Positions 22,545 through 32,585 of a stretch of DNA of 64,000 bases are shown piece after piece. The position numbers and the translations under genes are program-made. The number at the start of each line of letters is the position of its first letter. Positions within the stretch are counted from its first letter, which is position 1. Under the pieces are notes generated by a model, which did no database searches, was not told the DNA's origin, and saw only the letters and a program-made list of their open reading frames with translations. This DNA is from Mariannaea sp. PMI_226 (taxonomy: Eukaryota > Ascomycota > Sordariomycetes > Hypocreales > Nectriaceae), in contig JANFOG010000006.1 of NCBI GenBank assembly GCA_024336345.1, forward strand, positions 2,294,001-2,358,000, read 5' to 3'.

Positions 22545-24224
22545 ATGCCGGGGGCAAGGGGCTCTCGAAGCCGGGACGGCTGCTCAAATTGCCGTCGTCG
22601 GAAGCGTCGATGCGATGAATCGAAGCCTGTTTGCTTGACCTGTCGCCGGACTGGAGTCGAATGCATCTACCCCGTACCCGGTTCAGCATCGAATCCTCTC
22701 AAGTTTGTCGTTTCTGTTTCTTCTGATCACCACTCAATTCCTATTGCACGACGTGCCGTCAAACCGAATTTCTTGCATCTGTTTTCGGGAGAGATGCCGA
22801 CCTTTTGCCCGGACATTGGCGTCGCGGATACTCAGAACAACATTGACGGAAACAATACGCAAAGGGGTTCGTGGCCCGTATCGAAAAATAGAGAATACTG
22901 GGAGAATGTCCATCTCTCCCGCTCAATTCCTCCTCACCTGCTTCAATTTAATGCAAGATTGTGTGGGGAAGCTTCATGGGCCGTCGAGGTAGCTCTGATG
23001 CAATACTGTAAGATAGTCAAGTCTCCAAATGTCCGTGACATGGCCTCTGACATGAACTTATTAGACGCCGAAGTGGTCAGCAGCAGCAAGGTCTATGTGC
23101 AGACTGACCGCAACTTATTCCGGTCGTCGGTGATGCCTCGCGTGTTGCTCAACCAAGGCCCTCTCTTTTTTACTGTGCTAGCCATGAGTGCTGCTGAATG
23201 GGGACAAAAAGTTGTTGCTGGTGTGGCAGATGGGCAAGATTACAAGACACTTTCCGCTCGATACAAAGTCCGCGCTCTCCACGAGCTTCAACACTGCCTG
23301 CACATGATGGAAAACTCGGAAGAGAATCTGCTGACTTGCGTGCTTCTGGCCTCGCTCGAGATTGCGGAAGGATCACAGCCAACTTGGCTTCGGCACCTTC
23401 AGGGCGCGTTGGCTCTTCTCGATACCTTCTCTACACGGATTGATTCTTCGGTGGCGACGTTTGCCCTGCAGTACTTTCGGTTCCGCTACATCTTGATGGA
23501 AACAACACAACCCAAGTGGATGCCTCCGACAGAACTCCATCTAGCCAAATTGTCCCACGGGTCGTACGACGATGAGTTAAACCGCTTAGCAGAAGTGGAA
23601 TACAGCCCCATACACCGTCAAGGCGGCTCGGAGAAGTTGATTGACGAGCATATCGGCTGCTCTATGGAAATGGTGGATATCATTGACCGGATATCCGCCT
23701 TGTCCTTGACACCTGGAAAGGAAGGCCAGGATATGTCAGTGGAACAGCGGCACATGGAATACCAGACTCTTGAATGTAGAATTGCTCGACTTTCTCCACA
23801 AACCAATAACAAAAACAACGAATATCTTGTCAAGAGCGCCATGTCATTCCAACTTGCAGCTCAAATCTATCTGCAACTTACATGCCTCAATGCATCCATC
23901 ATGGACCAATCGATTCAAGATTACCTTCATAGCCTGCTGACCTCCTTGTCACAAATCATAATCAAAGGACAAATCAGACGTTCGTTCCCAATGTGGCCAC
24001 TTTTCATCGCCGGCTGCACATGCTCCTCGGACGAACACCGCAACACGGTTCTTGGCCTGTTTTCCATATTAAATAGCCAGTGGCCCATCAGTAACATCTC
24101 GGCAGTGGAGAATGCGGTGAGGGCTGTTTGGCACACACGGGATTTATCAATTGCGCCACCAACAGGGAAACAGGATTGGCAGGAAATCATACACAGGTTT
24201 GGATGGAAACTGTCCTTGTCGTAG
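22545..24224 (+). CDS. Zn2Cys6 transcription factor with fungal-specific domain
   Basis: A single exon of 559 residues. The zinc cluster uses Cys13, 16, 23, 30, 33 and 40 with the exact spacing C-x2-C-x6-C-x6-C-x2-C-x6-C (CSNCRRRKRRCDESKPVC, then LTCRRTGVEC). Such proteins bind CGG or CCG triplets in promoters. The region from about residue 110 to the end looks like the Fungal_trans_2-type regulatory domain: helix-rich, with VLLNQGPLFFTVLAMSAAEW, LLTCVLLASLEIAEGSQPTW and LRHLQGALALLDTF. I chose the ATG at 22545 because an ATG at 22538 opens a different frame. No biosynthetic cluster stands next to it. The nearest genes are the acidic secreted protein upstream and a small secreted protein downstream, so its targets are unclear. 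Confidence 0.92.
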   Translation: MPGARGSRSRDGCSNCRRRKRRCDESKPVCLTCRRTGVECIYPVPGSASNPLKFVVSVSSDHHSIPIARRAVKPNFLHLFSGEMPTFCPDIGVADTQNNIDGNNTQRGSWPVSKNREYWENVHLSRSIPPHLLQFNARLCGEASWAVEVALMQYCKIVKSPNVRDMASDMNLLDAEVVSSSKVYVQTDRNLFRSSVMPRVLLNQGPLFFTVLAMSAAEWGQKVVAGVADGQDYKTLSARYKVRALHELQHCLHMMENSEENLLTCVLLASLEIAEGSQPTWLRHLQGALALLDTFSTRIDSSVATFALQYFRFRYILMETTQPKWMPPTELHLAKLSHGSYDDELNRLAEVEYSPIHRQGGSEKLIDEHIGCSMEMVDIIDRISALSLTPGKEGQDMSVEQRHMEYQTLECRIARLSPQTNNKNNEYLVKSAMSFQLAAQIYLQLTCLNASIMDQSIQDYLHSLLTSLSQIIIKGQIRRSFPMWPLFIAGCTCSSDEHRNTVLGLFSILNSQWPISNISAVENAVRAVWHTRDLSIAPPTGKQDWQEIIHRFGWKLSLS

Positions 24225-25709
24225 ACGAATATCTATAGGATAGCCTACATTATGCAGTCTTGAATAATAACTCATACATTCTATATCTGACGCCGATATT
24301 CCATATCTATCAATCAAAATCATTCTCTCCCGTGGCAGATCACCAGTAGGTTTGCGAAGACCTTTCTTATATTCAAAAATATATAACGGATGGGATGCCT
24401 TGCGCACAGGTTTTGCAGCACTCTGACGCTTCCGCACCAATTCAAACTTGTCAGAAGAGTCGTCAGAATAGTCTCGGACCATCGCTACTTTTTAGATCGC
24501 CACAATGCCGTTCTTTAACACATCCCCCATCCCCATCGATGGAGCACTCCGCAGTGGGCTCGCCCACCCGCGCTGATCTTAGTTCTTGGGGAGATCCCGC
24601 AGTTGCCACAGTGGACTGCGACACACGCTTACGATGGATTAAATCCGGCAGCTACTCTGTAGTGTTGTTGTATTTGTTCATACCAGGCGGTGCAGTGTTT
24701 CGCGCGAGCTCAACTGTCCGAGACAACAGTTGCGCCCTGTTGCTCCACTTCCTCTGAACAGAGTGGGAAACAAAAAAAAATCGTGGTGGCCATTTGTCTA
24801 TTCATATATGTCCCAAGGAATACAGGCAGTGCTGATGCGAGTAATGCTGACCTACGTCGTATATGCGAGATGTCGAAAGAAGGATTCCAAAGTCGAACGA
24901 TTGGAATAGGAAGAACAGGATAGCATCCTTCTCGGGGCAATTTTTGCTACAACATGCCTTGAAACGACGTACTGTAACTGTGAGGACCAAAGTGAAGATG
25001 TTTCACTCTCATAAAGACAATGAACTCCATTCATTCCTGACGCTAAGTCCGGCCAACATTCCATATTAAGACGTTGTACCTGTTTGTCTCAGCTACTGAA
25101 TCTACATATCCAGTACGATTATCAACGTTCCAGGCTCATGAGAAGAAACTATTGACAAAATCAAGAAGAAAAAAAAGTACCACGTTCGTATTTTAGAGAT
25201 GGCCCAGTGCACTGACAACCAACCAACTGACCTCTGAATTGTTTCTGACACGAATCCCAAACGAAAAGGATCGACTCATTCGTGTTTGCTAAGCCTCAAC
25301 AGTCGGAAACCCCAGTTGTAGATCGTTGATCGGCAATGGCTCTTCTTCACAATGGTATGTATGTCAAGTCCGAGAGGACCAATTAATGCCTTCCGACTGC
25401 GTCAGCCCACCCCCCCTAATTTCTGATACATTTTTGTGAGTGGTGAGATTGCAGATTTTTTGCATCCTGTACCATATTTAGAGATGGGAATCACAAGCAT
25501 CTATCAAGACATAGGGCGTGGCATTATTATCACTAGCATATAAGTTGAGGGTTTCCTGGCTTTAGCTTGGTATCCAGATTCTTTCAGCCTTCATATCATA
25601 ACAAATACAGTCCCAAAGATACCACCTAAACCTCCTACTTACCATAATATTCATCGCCCATAATTATTACCAACCGCCATATATCAAACACCATTCAACA
25701 TCAGCCACC
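24225..25709. other. Intergenic between regulator and small secreted protein
   Basis: No gene supported. 25380-25709 looks like a promoter and leader, with a TATA-like site at 25539 and a C/A-rich leader just before the ATG at 25710. Confidence 0.45.
25539..25543 (+). promoter_or_regulatory. TATA-like element
   Basis: TATAA in AGCATATAAGTT lies about 170 bases before the ATG of the small secreted protein. With a leader of about 130 bases this would be a normal core promoter distance. Confidence 0.4.
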
Positions 25710-26105
25710 ATGCAGTTCATCACCGTCGCCGCTGCTTTCGCCACACTCTTTGCCTCTACCGCAACTGCTACACCCGCTGGCCCTAAACCCGCCACTGAGG
25801 CTGTTGCCAACATCGTCGCCGTCAACCAAAGCGGCAGCACTCAGATCAAGACCCAGGTCAAGGTCCCCTTCGGCAAGCTGACGCACGTCGATGCCTCGAT
25901 TACCGAACTACAGCTCCAGAGCATCAGCGTCGTTGTTCCCGACACCGCGACCCCAGACATCAAGACCATCACTTGCCAGATGTACAAGGACCAGTATGGC
26001 GTCGTTCCCGGCAGTGCCAGATTCACGTCGACCCGCCCTGCCAAGGTCAGCACCAACCCTGTCAGTCTCGGCTGGATCCTGTGTTACGTCAATCCCACTG
26101 CCTAA
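25710..26105 (+). CDS. Small secreted protein, 131 aa
   Basis: A single exon. Residues 1-20 (MQFITVAAAFATLFASTATA) form a signal peptide with a likely cut before TPAGP. The mature part is about 110 residues, rich in Val, Thr and Pro, with only two cysteines, one in TITCQMYKD and one in WILCYVNPTA at the end. They could form one disulfide. A beta-rich fold is likely from the alternating pattern (ITELQLQSISVVVP). Size and secretion fit an effector-like or surface protein of a plant- or insect-associated fungus, but I recognise no family and no function should be inferred. The ATG context (CAGCCACCATGC) is a strong fungal start. Confidence 0.75.
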   Translation: MQFITVAAAFATLFASTATATPAGPKPATEAVANIVAVNQSGSTQIKTQVKVPFGKLTHVDASITELQLQSISVVVPDTATPDIKTITCQMYKDQYGVVPGSARFTSTRPAKVSTNPVSLGWILCYVNPTA

Positions 26106-26659
26106 ATGAGGCGTTTTCAGTTGAATTGGGTTAAGGTATTGAGATCGTGAGGAGGAGTGCTAGAAGCGGTTGTGGTTTTCTTCTTTTGCCTGGGAATTGG
26201 CGCATGCATTGGCGATTGACGGAGAGTGTTGTCTCTTTAGTCATTCTCGACAGATGTTTTGCATGGGTATTTCTAGTTGTAACCGAGCATTCTTTATAAT
26301 AGATATGATTATAATCGTTTGAGGTGCTGATTCAAGTTGTCTTGGCGAAGTATGATAATCCCTTTTGTATATATGTGTGTGAGAGAGAGATAGAGAGTCG
26401 TGAAGTTATAGTTGAATGACGGGTACTAACAGGGGAAGGTGAGCTGATTATTAGAGAAGGAGGAATTCTTCTGAGGTGGTTTATTGTTGAAGAAAGAAAG
26501 GAAAAAAATAAAGTAAAGAGAAATCAGAAATAGTACATGATAATAGGCTGCAACGCTTATGTGCTCTCATTCTAGACCGTTCTTTTAGTATTGCAACTTT
26601 CTGAAGAGTTTGGGTTTTTTTTTTGTGAGTAGAATCTCTTATCAATACCGCAACTAAAG
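26106..26659. other. 3' flank of small secreted protein
   Basis: No gene seen. AG-rich repeats (GTGTGAGAGAGAGATAGAGAG) near 26375-26395 and a T run near 26610. Confidence 0.4.
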
Positions 26660-27550
26660 TTTCATTTATAGCATCTTGTTACGATGGCGACCCTGACGAT
26701 GCCCGTAGTACTGAGTTGTTCGATGAGCTGGGTAGCACTGATACAGCACTCGTCTGATGAACTAGTTGAGTGATTAATCCTACGAGGAGATTGTGAAAGC
26801 CACACTTGGTTGTTGGCGCAAGCCACGTACTATAAGAACAGGTTGGGCAAGGCGATTGAGCGTCTGGGCCAGTCCGCACAAGATGCCAACATCAAGATAT
26901 GGTGCTGAGAGCAGATGCGTGCACTCAAAGAGGAGGGCCATCTGTACACTTAAAGCACGAACTGGATGGGATCATCCGTCAGACTGGTAAGGTATTGCAC
27001 ACGATCTGCGGACAGAAAAGTGCATATCCTCGAATCAGGCGTCGCTGAAGTTGCCTGATAACACCGGCTGGATCTCTCCCGGTTCGGCTTGTCTGTTTGC
27101 CGTAATGGCATCCTGGGTCACTGATATAATGAACACAGGGCCAGTATCGGCAAAATGGTAATTAGTCCTCCCGGGAAGATCCTTCGGCATTAGCTTTGCT
27201 ATTCTCAGCACCATCCTCAAGTTGGTCATTCAACTTGTAAGATGTCATCGAAAATAATGCTGACGAATGATGTCAGTGCTTCAGGAAGGGCCGGATGACT
27301 GTTTGGGTCAACTAGAGCATCGTTGTCCATTTTGACATGGACTGGAACAGTCTTCCACTAGTATTGCATTGACACAAATGAACTGCTATGCGCGTGTGGA
27401 CACGCCGTTCAGTGATTTCAAATACATACATATCTCTCAATGTCGTGTGAGGATTGGGCAAATTGAGATTAAGGCGACGATTGGCCATCGCAAAGCCAAA
27501 TGTCCAGCGCATGACCCTATGAATGTGCATGCGAAGTTACACATCGTCAT
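26660..27550 (+). pseudogene. Probable frameshifted coding remnant, family unknown
   Basis: Protein-like segments occur in order on the plus strand but in different frames and interrupted by stops. They are CYDGDPDDARSTELFDEL near 26690, ATYYKNRLGKAIERLGQSAQ and DANIKIW near 26825-26905, MRALKEEGHLYT near 26920, and DNTGWISPGSACLFAVMASW near 27055-27115. These read like one former protein. The breaks include TGA and TAA codons with no usable splice sites around them. I do not recognise the family. Alternatively some segments are chance open frames. Confidence 0.3.
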
Positions 27551-27690
27551 TTGGAGTCAATAAGTAAAAATAGAGACAAGGTATTAATTTCGGGCGATAC
27601 TTTTTCACAATGATATGATACCTTGAAGGCTATATGATTTAGTTTTACCATGTAGGTCGCACATGTATTACTGTGTATGCATGGATCGGG

Positions 27691-27740
27691 CACCTATTCT
27701 CACCTATTCTCACCTATTCTCACCCATTCTCACATATCTC
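27691..27740. repeat. 10-bp tandem repeat CACCTATTCT
   Basis: Three exact copies of CACCTATTCT are followed by CACCCATTCT and a degenerate fifth unit. A minisatellite in non-coding DNA with no known role. Confidence 0.85.
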
Positions 27741-28614
27741 TCATCTGTATGATGACGGAAGATGAAAAAAATTTATTTCAAACACGTACGAATTAGCGTC
27801 GCTGGCAACGGACTGGTAATACAGCACAACTTGTTCGTCATTCGCATCATTGGCTTCATCCCCCCCTTGTCTATTTTTGAACACTTAGCTGGTAATATTA
27901 AGGACGAGTGAGGATGAATGTTTCCCACCAGTCCCGTCCCGGTATGGACATGGGCTGGGCAAGGCATGGGTATGGGTATGATGGTTTGGATGGGTATGGG
28001 CATTGGCCTTAGCTCTCGGGAACTCATGCACGTCTTGTTCCGTGGCACTCGGAGATCCAGCCAATACGATGAACCCTGGGGCGAATCAAAAGCTGCTGAT
28101 CCAAGACAATATTTGTACACGTGAGCGTTAGTGATTGGTGTCTTCTCGTATTCCAAGGTGCATCCGGTGTTTCCATGCACTGCACACTTTGCTTAGCCTG
28201 GTTTTGCATTGACTGACGGAGGGGAGCTGGAGGTAGGGCTGGGGCAGAGCTTGAGGTAGAGGACCTGGGCCGGCTTCAGCTCTTCGCCCGCCTAAGTTGC
28301 CCACCCCAGATGCGATGCGCGCCTGCGTCAGTATGTCTCAATCGCTTTTACCCTGTCTCAGCTTGCTGTAACTTATTTAAATACGATGCCCCTAGCTAAA
28401 CATCGGGTTCTTCCATGCAAGCCCAACGAAAGTGCTCGGATCTCGGCTCTCCAGCGGTGCCTAGCTGTACTACCAAAATAAATTAGACGTTGTGAATTCT
28501 CACGATCTTACTCGTTCGGAGAAGCGTGGGAGGAGGCGAGTGGACGAGGGGAGGGGGACGCCACGGCTGACATGGTGACCTCACCCAGCGTTCAGCTACC
28601 TACGCTAGCATTCG

Positions 28615-28622
28615 TATAAATA
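28615..28622 (+). promoter_or_regulatory. TATA box
   Basis: TATAAATA lies 122 bases before the ATG of the FAD oxidoreductase gene, a close match to the consensus at a normal distance. Confidence 0.6.
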
Positions 28623-28743
28623 ACTTGGGGCCCAGCCCGCATCGTGAGGAGGTGAAGTTTTATGGAGGTGCTGCGAACTTTGGGTCAATTCTCAAGACTA
28701 CTGTCGCGGACTGGAGAGTAAAGTGTCCCAGTAAAAAAAAAAC

Positions 28744-30156
28744 ATGCGTTTCTTTCCTGGCATCTTGTCTCTCTTTGTTGCTGGGTCGTTGGCCAACCAT
28801 CCCTACGAGCAACTTGTCAATCGAGATGTTGTCATCATTGGCGGAGGTTCGGCCGGCACCTATGCTGCCATTCGTTTGATGGAAGAAGGTCATTCCGTCG
28901 TCCTTGTCGAGAAAGAGGACCAACTCGGCGGACACACCCAGACTTACACGGACCCGGATACCCATCAGCCATTCAACTTGGGCGTTGCCGTCTTCCACAA
29001 TTCCACCGTCGTCCGCAAATACTTTCACAAATTGGGAGTCAAGTTGGCCAACCCTGGGGACGACTCCGACAGCAGCAGAGCCCAGGTGTACTGCGACTTC
29101 GATACCGGCCATACCTTGAAGAACTTTGAGCCAGTTTCTGCAAACGCAAGCGGCATCGCGGTCGAGAAATACGCCAAGCTGATTGGAACCAAGTATCCTT
29201 ACCTTTCTTTGGGTTACGACCTACCTGATCCAGTTCCCAAGGAACTACTCGAGCCGTATTCCGAATTCATCAAGAAGAATGACTTGCAAGACCTCGTCCA
29301 AACGGTCTTCGACGTCTCAGGCTACAATGGCAACCTCCTCGACCGGCCGGCCCTTTACGGTATCAGAGTTTTCAGCCCCCTGCTCGTCGAGGCGTTGGCA
29401 AAAGGGTTCGTCAGTGCAGCATCGGGGAATAACCACGACCTCTATCGCCGGGCCCAACGTCTCTTGAAGAAGACGGACAGTGTCATCCTTCGGTCAAAGG
29501 TCACCAAGGTGAGGCGGTTCGCAGAAAATGTGCAGGTCTCGATTGAGACCCCAGGACAACAGGTCCTCGTCCTGGCCAAGAAGCTGGTTGTTGCCATTCC
29601 GCCGCTAAAGAAGAATCTTCAACATGCTGGCTTCAGCCTGAGCTCCGAGGAAGCGGAACTGTTTGGCAAGTTTGAGGGCTTCCTCTACGGGTCGGCTGTT
29701 TTCGAGTACAGCGGCATTGGTACCAGAAAGGACTACATCAATGTTGGCACCAAGACACCATACAATCTTCCTACATTCCCCGGCTCTTACTCTTTCAAGC
29801 CCCTAGTCGGAAAGAAGCCCACAAACAAGATAGTAACATACTACGGGGGTCTCAATACCAGCTTGACGGAGAAGGAAATAAAGCACGTCATCGGAGACCA
29901 ACTGCAAAACTTAGGGAAGGCGGGGAGCATAGGGCACGGCAAGCCCGAGTTCAAGTTTTTCACGGACCATGCGCCGTATCACATCCACGTGTCGGCTGAG
30001 GACGTCAAGAACGGATTTTACAAGAAGCTCTACGCATTAGAGGGTCAACGAAGCACGTTCTGGACTGGGGCTGCGTTTGTGGATAACGACAGCACGTTGA
30101 TATGGACTTGGACTGAAGAGTTTCTCTTGCCCCGTATTCTCAAGTCTCTGAAATAG
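28744..30156 (+). CDS. Secreted FAD-dependent oxidoreductase (beta-cyclopiazonate dehydrogenase-like)
   Basis: A single exon of 470 residues. Residues 1-17 (MRFFPGILSLFVAGSLA) look like a signal peptide. The FAD dinucleotide fold is plain: VVIIGGGSAGTYAAIRLMEE at 29-48 and VVLVEKEDQLGGHTQTY, with the conserved GG doublet. The C-terminal FAD-contact segment is WTGAAFVDNDSTLIW. The overall plan fits the amine-oxidase/NAD(P)-binding-8 group of fungal flavoproteins, whose best known member is beta-cyclopiazonate dehydrogenase of cyclopiazonic acid synthesis. The group is broad and most members have unknown substrates, and no other genes of that pathway are present, so the name gives family only. 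A strong TATA box stands upstream. The ATG follows a run of A. Confidence 0.88.
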   Translation: MRFFPGILSLFVAGSLANHPYEQLVNRDVVIIGGGSAGTYAAIRLMEEGHSVVLVEKEDQLGGHTQTYTDPDTHQPFNLGVAVFHNSTVVRKYFHKLGVKLANPGDDSDSSRAQVYCDFDTGHTLKNFEPVSANASGIAVEKYAKLIGTKYPYLSLGYDLPDPVPKELLEPYSEFIKKNDLQDLVQTVFDVSGYNGNLLDRPALYGIRVFSPLLVEALAKGFVSAASGNNHDLYRRAQRLLKKTDSVILRSKVTKVRRFAENVQVSIETPGQQVLVLAKKLVVAIPPLKKNLQHAGFSLSSEEAELFGKFEGFLYGSAVFEYSGIGTRKDYINVGTKTPYNLPTFPGSYSFKPLVGKKPTNKIVTYYGGLNTSLTEKEIKHVIGDQLQNLGKAGSIGHGKPEFKFFTDHAPYHIHVSAEDVKNGFYKKLYALEGQRSTFWTGAAFVDNDSTLIWTWTEEFLLPRILKSLK

Positions 30157-31197
30157 ATGAAGGGAGCGAGTTTTGAGCGTTCAGTTGCGAAAAGAAAAGA
30201 AAAAGGCACATATTTGTAGAGAGACCAGACAGAGGAAGTATGGAGATGTCTTTTGTGATTTGGGGCGGATCGATTGATGACCTGACTTCGCTCAGAGACG
30301 GAAGTTGTACATGGGATTACACAACGCACTTCATTATTGTTATACGATTTATTGGTCTAAATTTTAAGCCTTGAACAGTTCTTCATGGCAGTACGTCTTC
30401 TTCTACGTTTTGGTCACGAATAGTTCATGAAGTGAGCTATATGTCCAATATAGTCAAATCTGATACCACCAATTGCCCACGCCACATTGATTATGGATAT
30501 GGATAACATGTAGCTTCTTGCTGTGCTTATAAAAATCCACGGATCTGCTCTGTAATAAAACTGTACAGATATTTTTCTCCTCTCATCATTTGTTGTAAGA
30601 AATTCCTTTGTTTACTTTCGTCCTTGGATCAAAGAACCCCCGAATTCTACACATTGTACCCATTCTTCCTCTCACTTCGTAGAAACGTGGTTTTCTATTG
30701 TGTAACGGCCATTCGAGCTTTCACAAAGTGGTTGACCACGAGAATAATTGGTCAACATGGATCAACCCAGACTGACCTTGCTGCTTACCCTGTGCACCTT
30801 CATGATCGCATTTTTAACTTGTCGATCGTGCGTGTCACCGATCTATCTACCTACTGGCGAACTTGCATGTAAAAGACTTTGTGGAACAACTATGCGTGAA
30901 TCGATAGGACAACACTAGGTAAGATTAATACAACGTCGCGAACGCCAAATTTGCCCTTTGAGGTTATTACCACCGCCATCAACACCACCACTGGTACCAT
31001 CACTGTCACCGCTGGCCGTTCTCACACACTCCGTCCAGATCTCAACCTCATCCAGGCCGCGGTAGACGCTGCCGTCGCTACCATCGCCAGTGCCATGTCC
31101 GCTGCCCCCTTCCAGGATCTGGCCTGGCTGCATACTGCATTCCCCTGACCACGTCAGCCTTTCGGTGCCCGACGGGAAGTAGAATTATCTTCTTCTT
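30157..31197. other. Intergenic
   Basis: No firm gene. An open stretch at 30951-31148 encodes FEVITTAINTTTGTITVTAG and IQAAVDAAVATIASAMSAAP, which has a low-complexity but protein-like look. It has no start context or partner exon, so it could be a small gene piece or chance. Confidence 0.35.
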
Positions 31198-32023
31198 CTA
31201 CAATTCCATCTCCTTCGATACGTCGGGTCTGTTCAGAAGTATAAATAACGGAAGGCACAGCAATGAACCCAATGAGCACAGAAATGTACTAAAAATCTGC
31301 CACCAAAACCAGAGGAGAGGTCCAAGACCTGGGAGTACGAACTGAAGACAGTCTGTGATGGGGTATAGGTCCTCTTGGCTTGAAATGTAATATCTCTGTT
31401 CACTTGAATCGTGAATATCCGTCGCAGGGCCAAATATTTTGGCTGGCTTGCCCCCAGTTCCTTTTGTCTGCATATCCTCTCGCTGGGATGGCGCTTGTTG
31501 GACAAGTTGCAGAACGGTCACGAGTCGCACCCGGGCGTTGTAAAACGGAATGAACCAAACTGAGAATGTCTGTCGAATGGTTACGTAGAGGAGGTTACTA
31601 GACTGATCAAATGCTTTGATGAGCCAAGATTAGCGTATTGAGTCACGATAAAATAGCGAGGGAAGCAGTCTGTGTGCATGTCAATGTGGATAAAAGGCAT
31701 ACCGGCAGAGTCAATTGCAATGTCAATGCGGGGGCTGAGCGTGCGATACCATCGGTAAATGCAAAGCATCACCCATCGTGAGTTGATGTCATGTGATAAT
31801 GGAATGGAGCCCTTGGAGAAGGACGGGACGCGGCAGTATGGATGCGTAAACGAGGCATTGGGCAAGAAATACTTGTTGAGCGTAGCCTCTTGCTGCTTGG
31901 GGCTACCCTGAGTGAGGGCTCGAATAATGCCTCCAATTTCCTTTGCTACACCAAAAAGAATGAGTGAGTGTTATTGCAGGTTAAAGGCTAGAGAAAATGG
32001 GTTGACTTACCAGGCTGATCCAT
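31198..32023 (-). CDS. SigF-like NTF2-like family protein
   Basis: Three minus-strand exons, 32023-32011 (only 13 nt, MDQP plus one base), 31945-31703 and 31613-31198, give 223 residues. After splicing the chain reads KEIGGIIRALTQGSPKQQE, YFLPNASFTHPYCRV, WVMLCIYRWYRTLSPRID, then FDQSSNLLYVTIRQTF and YYISSQEDLY. It ends with a hydrophobic segment (LLWFWWQIFSTFLCSLGSLL). This is the pattern of a fungal group annotated as SigF-like NTF2-like proteins: an NTF2 cone fold with a C-terminal membrane segment, function unknown. Intron ends are gtaagt/gtag and gtatgc/aag; the second intron has a GCTAATC branch. It is divergent from the FMO at 32586, with 562 bases between the starts, so the two could share a promoter. 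Confidence 0.85.
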
Positions 32024-32585
32024 TGTCCCTTTGCTTTTGGTGAAATAGAAGCTGTGATGTAAATTGACGACTAGCTAACTAACAAGAGTGGGATCCAGAA
32101 ACACTGTTGAGTAAATGAGGGGAAGAATTTTCACGGGCAAAGCCTGGCTCTCATGCATGCCAAATCTCGTATATGATTACAAGAAATATTCACGCAGAGT
32201 TGCATTTGGAGTTTTCATTTGGTCAATTATTGGAATTATTGGACATCATAATCGTCATGATGGGGATGGATGGGGATGGAGCTCCTTGGTACTGACTGGC
32301 ATGTGAACTTGACGTCATTCCGTCAATGTTGATTCCGCTATGACGTTGGAAACATCAAGCTCACTTTTTTTTCACATGAAAAGAGGAACAAGCGAGCTTC
32401 TCAAGTAAATGGCTTAATTGATAAATAATCGCCCTTCTTTTTCTTTCTCTTTTTCTTTTTCTCTCGGTACCCTTTCTACCTCTGAATCTGGATGGTCAAT
32501 CTTGACCAAGGGAGACATTACATCCGTTGACAGCCCGGAACAGCTTCTATTTTTCCACACACTCAACTTTCCACTTCGTCAAACC
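32024..32585. promoter_or_regulatory. Shared divergent promoter region, NTF2-like/FMO
   Basis: 562 bases separate the two divergent starts. It contains a palindrome-like TGACGTCA near 32310 (CTTGACGTCATTCC), a perfect CRE/ATF-type site, and a pyrimidine-rich leader before the FMO (about 32430-32465). Shared regulation is inference. Confidence 0.4.

Larger units (their letters stand above)
27551..28743. other. Intergenic upstream of FAD oxidoreductase
   Basis: No gene supported. It contains the 10-bp tandem repeat at 27691, a GGGTAT-rich patch near 27950-28000, and the promoter of the oxidoreductase gene with a TATA box at 28615. Confidence 0.45.
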
